A stretch of 16,814 nucleotides of DNA from CAZCWX01 sp964502465 (lineage in GTDB: Bacteria > Desulfobacterota > Binatia > Bin18): positions 1 to 16,814 of the forward strand of contig CAZCWX010000712.1 in the NCBI GenBank assembly GCA_964502465.1, in the 5' to 3' direction. Within the stretch, counting starts at the first letter, position 1; the number at the start of each line of letters is the position of its first letter. Shown piece by piece: positions 6,926 through 13,873 of this stretch. The notes beneath the pieces were generated by a model. That model was given only the letters and a program-made list of their open reading frames with translations. It had not been told where the DNA came from and did no database searches. A program made the position numbers and the translations under genes.

Positions 6926-7168
6926 ATGAAGTCAGAGAAGCCTGTTCTCCCCTCGGCTGAAGAGGATCCCTCTGTAGTTTGGGCACCAGTCTTTCAGTCC
7001 CTTGGGCTTCCCCTTTATCGGGTGCATATTGAAGGTGAAGACAAAATGGTGTGCATAGAAGCGCCACCAGAGGACTTTGCCCGGCTGCTTGATCCAGTCA
7101 TTCGGGCTGCCTTAGTCAAACATGGCAAAGCCCTCGGATATCGTTTTGTGACGCTCGACATGGGCTGA
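6926..7168 (+). CDS. Small protein resembling the C-terminal tail domain of LarE
   Basis: An 80-residue protein. Residues 25-80 (from LGLPLYRVHIEGEDKMVCIE through APPEDFARLLDPVI to LGYRFVTLDMG) read like the last about 60 residues of LarE/ExsB-type sacrificial sulfur transferases. In those, an RVRHHGD-like strand is followed by ARIEVPPED and ends in LGFRYVTLDLEG. The catalytic PP-loop ATPase domain of LarE is absent, and the preceding DNA codes on the other strand for an unrelated HAD enzyme, so this is not a simple frameshifted LarE. The protein stops at the point where LarE would continue with its short RSGS-type end. Function is unknown; a stand-alone accessory or a fossil domain are both possible. 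The ribosome site is weak. Confidence 0.6.
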   Translation: MKSEKPVLPSAEEDPSVVWAPVFQSLGLPLYRVHIEGEDKMVCIEAPPEDFARLLDPVIRAALVKHGKALGYRFVTLDMG

Positions 7169-7170
7169 AC

Positions 7171-7199
7171 GAGGGAATCTCTCACCAGCCCCTTCCCTC
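7171..7199. terminator. Hairpin between convergent genes
   Basis: GAGGGAA (7171-7177) is perfectly inverted as TTCCCTC (7193-7199) around a 15-nt loop. It lies 3 bp after the LarE-tail-like gene and before the convergent GFA-family gene. It lacks a T-run, so termination is possible but not established. Confidence 0.35.
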
Positions 7200-7216
7200 T
7201 AAACCCCCATCCCTTC

Positions 7217-7588
7217 CTAGTCTTCTAGAGTATGGCGGTTCGCCTCCCATTCTCGGCCATTGAAAGGCCGGATCACGAGACGCTGCAGGTCCACGCCTTC
7301 CAAACAGCGGACATTGACGTCGATTTTATGTGGATGCGAGCGGGGGATGTAATACGAGTGGATACCGCAGACTGGGCAAAAATAGTGTTTCGCGGTCTTC
7401 GTATTAAACTGATACAGTTGCACAGCATCTTCAGGGGTCAGCAAGCGAAATAGGGCAAGTTCGACAATCAGGTGTAGGAATCCTTTTTTTGTGCAGATCG
7501 AGCAATTGCAATCGACCACCTGTTCGAGTTCAGTCGTCACTTCGAACCGCACTCGGCCACAGTGACATCCGCCTTGGTAGATTGGCAT
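7217..7588 (-). CDS. GFA/CENP-V family zinc protein
   Basis: A 123-residue protein of the glutathione-dependent formaldehyde-activating (GFA)/CENP-V fold. It has the family's cysteine pattern: GGCHCGRVRF (C8, C10), CNCSIC (C27, C29, C32) and FCPVCG (C71, C74), which bind structural and exchangeable zinc. Length is typical (about 115-135). Many GFA-fold proteins are not formaldehyde enzymes, so the chemistry should be left open. The frame extends upstream to 7810, but that part would cross a repeat and a tRNA gene. The ATG at 7588 has GAGGAGGT just upstream and begins exactly where family similarity starts, so it is the chosen start. Confidence 0.88.
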   Translation of the reverse strand: MPIYQGGCHCGRVRFEVTTELEQVVDCNCSICTKKGFLHLIVELALFRLLTPEDAVQLYQFNTKTAKHYFCPVCGIHSYYIPRSHPHKIDVNVRCLEGVDLQRLVIRPFNGREWEANRHTLED

Positions 7589-7599
7589 AAATACCTCCT

Positions 7600-7685
7600 C
7601 AGCTATCAGCCATCCGCTTTCAGCAATCAGCAGAAAATACAACAATCCGCTCCATACTGATAGCTGACGGCTGAGAACTGAAAGC
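7600..7685. repeat. Intergenic inverted repeat, copy B of a GCTGATAG family
   Basis: CAGCTATCAG (7600-7609) is perfectly inverted as CTGATAGCTG (7657-7666). CTTTCAG (7617-7623) is inverted as CTGAAAG (7678-7684). The words match those of the element at 4098-4191 (CTATCAGC...CTTTCAG and AGCTGAC.GCTGA). It occupies the gap between the GFA-family gene and tRNA-Pro. Confidence 0.6.
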
Positions 7686-7741
7686 TTCCCATAGGCTCTT
7701 GACCCTCTCACCTGACAGCAGCTATGAGACATACAGAAGGA

Positions 7742-7818
7742 CGGGGTGTGGCGCAGCCTGGTAGCGCACTCGCTTGGGGTGCGAGTGGTCGGCCGTTCAA
7801 ATCGGCTCACCCCGACCA
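7742..7818 (+). tRNA. tRNA-Pro (anticodon GGG)
   Basis: The full cloverleaf is visible. The acceptor CGGGGTG (7742-7748) pairs with CACCCCG (7808-7814), and discriminator A and an encoded CCA follow (7815-7818). The D stem is GCGC/GCGC. The anticodon stem CTCGC/GCGAG encloses loop TTGGGGT with GGG at 7776-7778 and G at position 37. The T arm GGCCG-TTCAAAT-CGGCT has one G-U pair. The C1-G72 end pair and A73 are typical of bacterial proline tRNAs. It reads CCC and CCU codons and is followed by its own terminator. Confidence 0.96.
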
Positions 7819-7827
7819 GAAATCGAG

Positions 7828-7856
7828 AGGCGACCGTTTACCTGGTCGCCTTTCCT
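7828..7856 (+). terminator. Rho-independent terminator of tRNA-Pro
   Basis: AGGCGACC (7828-7835) is a perfect complement of GGTCGCCT (7844-7851) around an 8-nt loop, followed by a pyrimidine-rich TTCCTTCTCT tail. It lies 10 bp after the tRNA CCA end and before surE. Confidence 0.75.
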
Positions 7857-7885
7857 TCTCTCCAGCTTTCTGCTGAAATGCTCGT

Positions 7886-8638
7886 ATGATTATCCTGATC
7901 TCCAATGATGATGGAATTCATTCTGAGGGCCTGCATGCACTTGAAGAGGCACTGGCCATGATCGGAGAGATTTATACGGTTGCTCCGGATCGAGAGCAAA
8001 ATGCCGTCAGCCACTCACTCACCTTACACCGGCCCCTCCGTATCGAAGAGATGAGCCCCCGACGCTTTGCCGTCAACGGCACTCCCACGGATTGCGTGAA
8101 CCTGGCAGTAAAAGGCTTTCTCCCGACCCGACCGCAACTTATAGTTTCAGGCATTAACAAGGGTGCCAACCTCGGAGATGACATCACATATTCTGGGACG
8201 GTCTCTGCGGCAATAGAAGGGTCGCTTCTCGGCATCCCTTCTATTGCGGTCTCGCTGGTGAGTCGGGGGCCAGCGTATCATTTCGGCCCGGCAGCAGAGT
8301 TTGCGGCAACCCTCGCGGCAGAAGTGATCGCGCAGGGAATGCCACCAGATACGCTGCTCAACGTCAACGTCCCTAACCTCCCGCACGAGGCGCTCAAAGG
8401 GTATCGTTTAACACGCCAAGGGAAACGCCACTACGGAGAAAAAATCGAGGCGCGTATTGATCCACGCGGAAGAAAGTACTACTGGATCGGTGGAGATGAT
8501 CTCGGCTTTGATCCAGCCGAAGGGACTGATTGTGTCGCTGTCCATGAAGGATTCATTTCTGTCACCCCGCTTCACGTGGATCTCACGAACTATCGCTCTT
8601 TGCAAGAGTTGCGGGAGCTGAGGTTGCCATGGCCCTAA
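7886..8638 (+). CDS. surE: 5'/3'-nucleotidase SurE
   Basis: A 250-residue survival protein E, a metal-dependent nucleoside monophosphatase (5'/3'-nucleotidase, sometimes exopolyphosphatase) linked to stationary-phase survival. The N-terminus ILISNDDG gives the metal ligands D8-D9, and SGINKGANLGDD (88-99) holds the conserved Asn ligand N91. APDREQNAVSHSLTLHRPL is the usual second motif, with Asn at position 39 where Ser is commonest. Length matches the family (about 250). The ATG at 7886 starts the family match directly. The last 10 bp overlap the start of pcm, so the two are translationally coupled, a conserved arrangement in many bacteria. Confidence 0.95.
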   Translation: MIILISNDDGIHSEGLHALEEALAMIGEIYTVAPDREQNAVSHSLTLHRPLRIEEMSPRRFAVNGTPTDCVNLAVKGFLPTRPQLIVSGINKGANLGDDITYSGTVSAAIEGSLLGIPSIAVSLVSRGPAYHFGPAAEFAATLAAEVIAQGMPPDTLLNVNVPNLPHEALKGYRLTRQGKRHYGEKIEARIDPRGRKYYWIGGDDLGFDPAEGTDCVAVHEGFISVTPLHVDLTNYRSLQELRELRLPWP

Positions 8639-9312
8639 CATATACACAAGCCCGAGAGCGCATGGTCCAGGAACAGCTCGCTAGGCGCGGCATCCAAGAT
8701 CCCTTGGTCCTCGCAGCGATGGAGAAGGTCCCACGACACTTGTTCGTTGACGATCTCCTGCGTGACCATGCATATGATGATAACCCATTGCCGATCGGAG
8801 AGGGACAAACTATCTCTCAGCCCTATATGATCGCGACCATGGCTGAGACCCTGAAGCTCGCTCCAGGGGAGCGTGTCCTTGAAGTGGGGACTGGATCTGG
8901 CTATCTCACGGCGATTTTAGCCGAGCAGTGTGAATATGTGTGCTCGGTCGAGCTCTCAGAACGCCTGGCAGAACGGGCGCGGAGAATCATACGGGAACTC
9001 GGGTATCACAACATGACCATCCACGTCGGAGACGGTACGCTTGGCTGGGAGCAGGAAGCCCCGTTTGATGCTATTGTCATCGGCGCTGCGGCACCGTGTC
9101 TCCCGCGCCCATTGCTCTCTCAGCTTCGCCTCGGCGGTCGCCTCGTTTTGCCCATTGGAGAGGAAGATTTGCAAACCCTGGTTCGAGTGTGGAGAGAGCC
9201 TAGCGGTATCCGAGAAGAGTATTTTGGTGAATGTCGATTTGTGAAGCTGCAAGGAGCGTATGGGTGGGAGCATTGGTCTGATCCGTATTCCTCAGGATCC
9301 AGTTCATCATAG
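8629..9312 (+). CDS. pcm: Protein-L-isoaspartate O-methyltransferase
   Basis: A 227-residue SAM-dependent methyltransferase that repairs isomerised Asp/Asn residues. It has the family signature IGEGQTISQPYMIATM (56-71) and the SAM-binding glycine loop VLEVGTGSGYLTAIL (83-97). Further motifs follow: an acidic strand end (VELSE), GDGTLGW and the hydrophobic FDAIVIGAAAP. Length is slightly above the usual 205-215 because of a Ser-rich tail (SSGSSSS). Its start overlaps the surE stop by 10 bp, and the two proteins share a role in long-term survival and damage repair. Confidence 0.95.
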   Translation: MALTYTQARERMVQEQLARRGIQDPLVLAAMEKVPRHLFVDDLLRDHAYDDNPLPIGEGQTISQPYMIATMAETLKLAPGERVLEVGTGSGYLTAILAEQCEYVCSVELSERLAERARRIIRELGYHNMTIHVGDGTLGWEQEAPFDAIVIGAAAPCLPRPLLSQLRLGGRLVLPIGEEDLQTLVRVWREPSGIREEYFGECRFVKLQGAYGWEHWSDPYSSGSSSS

Positions 9313-9420
9313 GAGCATGCGCTCTTGTCTAGGTCTGATTGATCATACTTGTTTCTTCATTCAGCTTCCCTCGGTTTTGCTCTCAACATAGAAAGATTTT
9401 TGCAGAAGGCAGCGCGTCAC

Positions 9421-10578
9421 ATGCCGACAACATATCTGGATTATAATGCTACAACCCCGCTACGGCCGGAAGTATTAGAGGCTATGCTTCCGTACCTGAG
9501 TGACCACTTCGGCAATCCGTCTAGTGTGCACTGGGCCGGCCGTCGAGCAAAACAAGGCTTAGAGGAAGCCCGAGAGCAAGTGGCGGTTCTCATTCATGCC
9601 CGTCCTTCTGAGGTCATCTTCACAGGCAGTGGTACAGAAAGTAACAATCTCGCCTTGCGTGGTGTGATGTGGGCAGCTCGTGGGCAAGCGAAGCATACGG
9701 TAACTACAGCCATTGAACACTCGTCAGTATTAGCAACGCTGCGGTCGCTCGCCGCTGAGGGAGGTGCGCTGACGATCTTGCCAGTCACCGGCGAGGGGCG
9801 AGTTCGGGTAGACGATCTTGCTGCAGCACTACGACGAGAAACGGTCTTGGTCAGCATCAGCATAGCAAACCACGAAATCGGCACGATTCAGCCAGTATCC
9901 ACCTTGAGCCGCATACTGCGTGAGCGTGGTATCCGGTTGCACGTTGATGCTGTCCAAGGAGCCGGAAAACTGCCTCTCGATGTGAATACGCTTGGTGTGG
10001 ACCTGCTTTCCCTTTCGGCCCACAAAATCTATGGTCCGAAAGGTATTGGGGCACTGTATATCCGCAAAGGAACACCAATCGCCCCTCTGTTACGAGGTGG
10101 ACCACAAGAGCGGGAGAAGCGGCCAGGCACTGAAAACGTTGCTGCAGCCGTAGGGTTCGGGGTAGCCGCAACCCTGGCTGCGCGAGAAATCGAAGACCAC
10201 GCTGCTCACGCCTTGAGGCTCACGACAAAGCTGTGGGACGGCATCCGCGACAAGATTCCTAACGTCTTTTTGCACGGTCCAGAACATGATCGACTGTCCA
10301 ACACCCTGAATATTGGCTTTGCCGGAGCTTCAGGCGAAGGCCTGATGATGGGGCTCGATCTTGCCGGCATCGCCGTTTCGACTGGATCGGCATGCGCCGC
10401 TGGCGCACTTGAACCTTCTCATGTGCTCCTGGCACTTGGTTGTGACCCGGTTGCCGCCAAGAGCGCGATTCGTTTTAGCGTGGGGAAAAATACGACAGAA
10501 CAAGACATTGACTATGTGCTTAATGTCTTGCCTCAGGTCGTGACACGTGTACGAGCAGTCGGACAGACAAAGTGCTGA
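9421..10578 (+). CDS. Cysteine desulfurase (NifS/IscS family)
   Basis: A 385-residue PLP enzyme that converts cysteine to alanine and a protein-bound persulfide. Visible landmarks are YLDYNATTPLRPEV at the N-terminus, H100 (EHSS) stacking on PLP, D176 and Q179 (VDAVQGAGK), the Schiff-base lysine K202 in SAHKIYGPKG, and the active cysteine C325 in STGSACAAG. The ATG at 9421 is preferred over an upstream TTG at 9349 because similarity begins with MPTTYLDYNATTP; a weak AGAAGG precedes it. The gene lies 17 bp before mnmA, so it probably donates sulfur to MnmA directly, like dedicated desulfurases paired with mnmA in other bacteria. A wider role in Fe-S assembly is possible, but no iscU/sufB-type gene is in view. 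Confidence 0.93.
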   Translation: MPTTYLDYNATTPLRPEVLEAMLPYLSDHFGNPSSVHWAGRRAKQGLEEAREQVAVLIHARPSEVIFTGSGTESNNLALRGVMWAARGQAKHTVTTAIEHSSVLATLRSLAAEGGALTILPVTGEGRVRVDDLAAALRRETVLVSISIANHEIGTIQPVSTLSRILRERGIRLHVDAVQGAGKLPLDVNTLGVDLLSLSAHKIYGPKGIGALYIRKGTPIAPLLRGGPQEREKRPGTENVAAAVGFGVAATLAAREIEDHAAHALRLTTKLWDGIRDKIPNVFLHGPEHDRLSNTLNIGFAGASGEGLMMGLDLAGIAVSTGSACAAGALEPSHVLLALGCDPVAAKSAIRFSVGKNTTEQDIDYVLNVLPQVVTRVRAVGQTKC

Positions 10579-10595
10579 GCTACAAGGACTGAACA

Positions 10596-11759
10596 ATGAG
10601 TGGGAAGATAAAAACACCCGAGTGGGATCAGAGAGGCCCAAGTACTCAACGCTCAATACTCAACACTCAGCATTCTTCGGGAGAACCTCGCAGGGTACTC
10701 GTTGCTCTCAGTGGTGGCGTAGACAGTGCCGTAGCAGCAGCCCTTTTGGTTGAAGCGGGGTATGAAGTGATCGCGATCTCCATGTTGCTTGCTGGTAACG
10801 TCGAGGGTCATGACGGTGGCTGCTGCTCGATCGATGATTTCCAGGATGCGCGCCGGGTGGCGGAGCAATTGGGGATTCCCTATTACGTCCTGAACCTGAA
10901 AGAGGCATTCCGTCATCGCGTCATCGATGTGTTCACCGCTGAGTACTTGCGCGGACGCACGCCGAATCCTTGCCTCCTTTGTAACCGGGACCTGAAGTTT
11001 GACTTACTCTGGCAGCGGGCACGTGAGTTAGATGCTCATTTTGTCGCGACCGGCCACTATGCCCGTGTGGTATATCATCAGACACAAGGATGTTACCAAC
11101 TGCTGCGTGGGGTCGATCAACGGAAGGATCAGTCTTATTTTCTTTTTCCTCTGAGTCAGGCGCAACTCGCGCGCACCTTATTCCCGGTTGGCCATCTCAG
11201 CAAAGCCGCAGTGCGAGCCAAGGCAGCCGCCCTGAGTCTCAAGGTTGCAGAGAAGCCAGAAAGTCAAGACATTTGTTTTGTACCAAATGGAGACTATGCA
11301 CGCTTCATCGAGCAACAGTTATCACAAGATCAGCTCAAGGCAGGCGAGATTATCGACCAGCGCGGGCGCGTGCTTGGTATACACGAAGGCATCCACCGAT
11401 TCACCATCGGACAGCGGCGCGGTCTGGGAATCGGCGGCTTGACTACCCCGCAATACGTCACCCACATTGATTCCCAGAGCAATCGGGTTACCGTAGGCAG
11501 CAAAGAGCACCTGATGACTCGCGGCTTGATCGCGCAGGAAGTCAATTGGGTCGAAAACCAGCCAACCCAAGAGATTAAGGCGACCGTCAAAATCCGTTAC
11601 CGTCACCCTGCTATTCCTGCACGGGTTATCCTGCAGCCTGGAGAAAAGGCAGAAGTGTGGTTTCAACAATCCTATCCGGCGGTGACGCCTGGCCAAGCAG
11701 CAGTGTTCTACGCAGGCGAACGAGTGCTTGGCGGCGGCTGGATCGAGAGGGGCCTGTAA
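10596..11759 (+). CDS. mnmA: tRNA-uridine 2-thiolase MnmA
   Basis: A 387-residue ATP-dependent PP-loop enzyme that makes 2-thiouridine at position 34 of Glu, Gln and Lys tRNAs. The PP-loop SGGVDSAVAA starts at 39. The two catalytic cysteines are C129 (NPCLLCN) and C227 (SQDICFV). GHYAR and the C-terminal beta-barrel domains are present. The first about 30 residues are not part of the family: they are encoded by a heptamer repeat (ACTCAAC-like, 10644-10675). No ATG, GTG or TTG lies in frame between 10596 and the PP-loop strand, so the extension must be translated unless a non-standard start is used. AAGGA lies upstream of the ATG. The stop is 4 bp before the mtaB start, indicating one transcript. 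Confidence 0.93.
   Translation: MSGKIKTPEWDQRGPSTQRSILNTQHSSGEPRRVLVALSGGVDSAVAAALLVEAGYEVIAISMLLAGNVEGHDGGCCSIDDFQDARRVAEQLGIPYYVLNLKEAFRHRVIDVFTAEYLRGRTPNPCLLCNRDLKFDLLWQRARELDAHFVATGHYARVVYHQTQGCYQLLRGVDQRKDQSYFLFPLSQAQLARTLFPVGHLSKAAVRAKAAALSLKVAEKPESQDICFVPNGDYARFIEQQLSQDQLKAGEIIDQRGRVLGIHEGIHRFTIGQRRGLGIGGLTTPQYVTHIDSQSNRVTVGSKEHLMTRGLIAQEVNWVENQPTQEIKATVKIRYRHPAIPARVILQPGEKAEVWFQQSYPAVTPGQAAVFYAGERVLGGGWIERGL
10644..10675 (+). repeat. Degenerate 7-bp tandem repeat inside mnmA
   Basis: Four consecutive heptamers read ACTCAAC, GCTCAAT, ACTCAAC, ACTCAGC, followed by ATTC. They encode the low-complexity stretch STQRSILNTQHS before the conserved MnmA domain. The period of 7 is not a multiple of 3, so the repeat was probably non-coding in origin. 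Confidence 0.7.
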
Positions 11760-11763
11760 ACGT

Positions 11764-13074
11764 ATGCTGCGAGTGGCGATCACCACCCTTGGCTGTAAGG
11801 TCAACCAATACGATACTGCCACGATCGAGGACCGATTGCGTGCTGAGGGGCATACGCTGGTGCCGTTCGCGGAAACGGCAGACGTATATATCGTCAACAG
11901 TTGCACGGTCACGAACCAGGCTGATGCTGAGAGTCGTCAACTCACTCGGCGAGCCAAAAGGCGCAATCCTGCCGCTCGGGTGATCATGACCGGCTGCTAT
12001 GCGCAGGTGAATTCCAAATCTGTCGCGAGAGTCCCAGAAGTCGATTACGTGATTGGTCTGAACCGCCTGGATGACTTGCTCCGGGCTGTGAAAGCGGAAT
12101 TGGCGGAACGGGTTCAGGTGAGCAATTTGCGGAAAGCGGAACGGGAACAAGTCCCCGGGATCGATACGTTCGGGGCCCTCACCTTTAGTGGCCAAACCCG
12201 TGCATTCCTGAAGATCCAGGAAGGATGTGATCTCTTCTGTACGTTTTGTATCGTGCCCATGTCCCGAGGCAAGAGCCGCAGTGTCCCGCCACGCACAGTC
12301 TTGGAGCAACTCGACCGTCTTGCTGCTCAGGGGTTTCAGGAGGTCGTCCTCACTGGGATTCATTTAGGTGGTTATGGCGACGACCTCGACCCTTCCCTGT
12401 CGCTGACCGACTTGCTTGCAATGATCGAAGAGCGCAAGCCTGTTCCACGGGTGCGGTTGAGTTCTCTTGACCCACATGAGATCAGCGACGGGTTGGTACG
12501 CTTGTTTGTCCAGGCAGAAACCCTTTGTCCACACCTTCACATTCCTCTGCAGTCTGGCGACGATACGATCTTATCGCGGATGCGCCGACGCTATAACAGT
12601 GCACTCGCGCAAGAGGTGCTGAGCGCCTTGCGTGAAGCCCTTCCCCACGCAGCGCTCGGGACAGACCTGATTGTCGGTTTTCCTGGCGAAGGTGAGACTG
12701 AGTTTACCAGGACTTTCGCGTTTCTTGCAGAGAGCCCCTTTACCTACTTTCATGTCTTTCCCTACTCCGTACGGAGCGGGACGACCGCAGCAAAATTTTT
12801 GGACAAAGTGCCGCAACCGATCATCGACGCCCGTGCCCACCAGGTACGCAAACTCGGTGAGCAAAAAAAGGCGGCCTTCTTTCATCATTTCATTGGGCAG
12901 ACGCTGCCGGTTTTGTTTGAACACACCCGCGACAAGACCAGTAGCATGCTCAAGGGGTACAGCCGGAATTACCTGCGGATCTTCGCCACCGGCGGAGATG
13001 AATACATGAACCGTGAAGTGCCAGTCACGATCGCCCGGGTCAGCGGCGGAACTGCCTGGGGACACATACACTGA
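11764..13074 (+). CDS. mtaB: tRNA (t6A37) C2-methylthiotransferase MtaB
   Basis: A 436-residue radical-SAM methylthiotransferase that turns t6A37 into ms2t6A37 in ANN-reading tRNAs. The N-terminal UPF0004 domain carries the auxiliary-cluster cysteines C11 (LGCKVNQYD), C47 (NSCTVT) and C78 (TGCYAQ). The radical-SAM CxxxCxxC is C155-C159-C162 in EGCDLFCTFC. The ending (about 385-436) is TRAM-like and would bind RNA. LGCKVNQYD and the overall length favour MtaB over MiaB or RimO. The ATG at 11764 is preferred over an in-frame start inside mnmA (11728) because similarity begins there and GAGAGGGG lies about 10 nt upstream. The upstream desulfurase could supply sulfur for the inserted cluster. Confidence 0.93.
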   Translation: MLRVAITTLGCKVNQYDTATIEDRLRAEGHTLVPFAETADVYIVNSCTVTNQADAESRQLTRRAKRRNPAARVIMTGCYAQVNSKSVARVPEVDYVIGLNRLDDLLRAVKAELAERVQVSNLRKAEREQVPGIDTFGALTFSGQTRAFLKIQEGCDLFCTFCIVPMSRGKSRSVPPRTVLEQLDRLAAQGFQEVVLTGIHLGGYGDDLDPSLSLTDLLAMIEERKPVPRVRLSSLDPHEISDGLVRLFVQAETLCPHLHIPLQSGDDTILSRMRRRYNSALAQEVLSALREALPHAALGTDLIVGFPGEGETEFTRTFAFLAESPFTYFHVFPYSVRSGTTAAKFLDKVPQPIIDARAHQVRKLGEQKKAAFFHHFIGQTLPVLFEHTRDKTSSMLKGYSRNYLRIFATGGDEYMNREVPVTIARVSGGTAWGHIH

Positions 13075-13083
13075 ACACTGCTC

Positions 13084-13806
13084 ATGGCTGATTCTCCCTC
13101 CCTTGAACCACTTGAACGCCTTTTATCGTACTCCTTTCGGAAAAAAGCATTGCTGAGTCTTGCACTGACCCACCGCTCTGCCCCTCTCCGCCCAGGCGAA
13201 GAACACAACGAGAAACTCGAGTTTCTCGGCGATGCAGTGCTGGGTCTCGCGATTAGCGACTTGTTGATGCGCCGTTTTCCCGAGGCACGTGAAGGAGATC
13301 TGTCGAAGATGCGCGCCTCACTGGTGAACGCTCGCGTACTCGCCGCTAAAGCAGCGGCTGTCTCGTTGGGACAGTCACTGCGCCTGGGTGGCGGCGAAGA
13401 GCGCAGCGGAGGACGCGATAAAGAGTCGATTCTGGCTGCAGCCTATGAAGCGGTCTTGGGGGCACTGTATCTTGATGGGGGGTTTGCTCCAGTGTATCAA
13501 CTCGTCGCGCAGCATTTTGCTCCAGAACTCGAAGAGAAGTCACGGGTGGTGCTGCTCGATTACAAAACACGGCTACAGGAAATCACACAAAAAGTCTTTA
13601 AGGAGACCCCCGTGTACACTGTCGTCGAAGCTCGGGGGCCAGATCACGAGAAACGCTTTCTGAGCCAGGTGTCCATTGCCGGGAGACTCTACGGTTGTGG
13701 AGAAGGTCCGAATAAAAAGAGCGCCGACCAGGCCGCGGCTTTGCAAACGCTGACCATGCTCAAACCCGACAACGAACCGCAGGAAAAGCCGATTCCCAAC
13801 AATTGA
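13084..13806 (+). CDS. rnc: Ribonuclease III
   Basis: A 240-residue dsRNA endonuclease with an N-terminal RNase III domain and a C-terminal double-stranded-RNA-binding domain (about 160-230, with the GPNKKSADQAAALQTL ending). The signature HNEKLEFLGDAVLGL spans 41-55 and supplies E43, E46 and D50. The second metal site SILAAAYEAVLGALYLDGG keeps the essential glutamate (E122), but the position matching E. coli D114 is alanine (A119). RNase III matures rRNA and controls structured mRNAs. The gene starts 9 bp after the mtaB stop with no strong ribosome site, suggesting coupling to upstream translation. Length is typical (about 225-245). Confidence 0.94.
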   Translation: MADSPSLEPLERLLSYSFRKKALLSLALTHRSAPLRPGEEHNEKLEFLGDAVLGLAISDLLMRRFPEAREGDLSKMRASLVNARVLAAKAAAVSLGQSLRLGGGEERSGGRDKESILAAAYEAVLGALYLDGGFAPVYQLVAQHFAPELEEKSRVVLLDYKTRLQEITQKVFKETPVYTVVEARGPDHEKRFLSQVSIAGRLYGCGEGPNKKSADQAAALQTLTMLKPDNEPQEKPIPNN

Positions 13807-13825
13807 CGCGAACCTTGACCCCCTC

Positions 13826-13870
13826 CCCCTCCGGCGCTAGAGTCGTGAAAGACCGTAGCGAGAGGAGGGG
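13826..13870 (+). promoter_or_regulatory. Hairpin masking the ribosome binding site of the amidohydrolase gene
   Basis: CCCCTCC (13826-13832) pairs with GGAGGGG (13864-13870), and CGCTA (13835-13839) pairs with TAGCG (13856-13860) above a 2x3 internal loop. An inner GTC/GAC extends it. The 3' strand is the Shine-Dalgarno sequence itself, ending 3 bp before the ATG at 13874. The structure could reduce initiation or end transcription from rnc; there is no T-run. Confidence 0.5.
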
Positions 13871-13873
13871 CCT

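Noticed and set aside
7589..7810. N-terminal extension of the GFA-family protein
   Set aside because: It would translate an inverted repeat and most of the tRNA-Pro gene antisense; the ATG at 7588 has an excellent ribosome site and starts the conserved domain.
7742..7818. tRNA-Pro as an integration (att) site
   Set aside because: No integrase, no duplicated tRNA 3' end and no foreign gene block is seen beside it.
11626..12363. 245-codon open frame antisense to mnmA/mtaB
   Set aside because: It spans the junction of two well-supported genes, has no recognisable domain and reads as a compositional shadow.
12571..13071. 166-codon open frame antisense to mtaB
   Set aside because: It lies wholly inside the conserved mtaB gene and shows no family motif or ribosome site.
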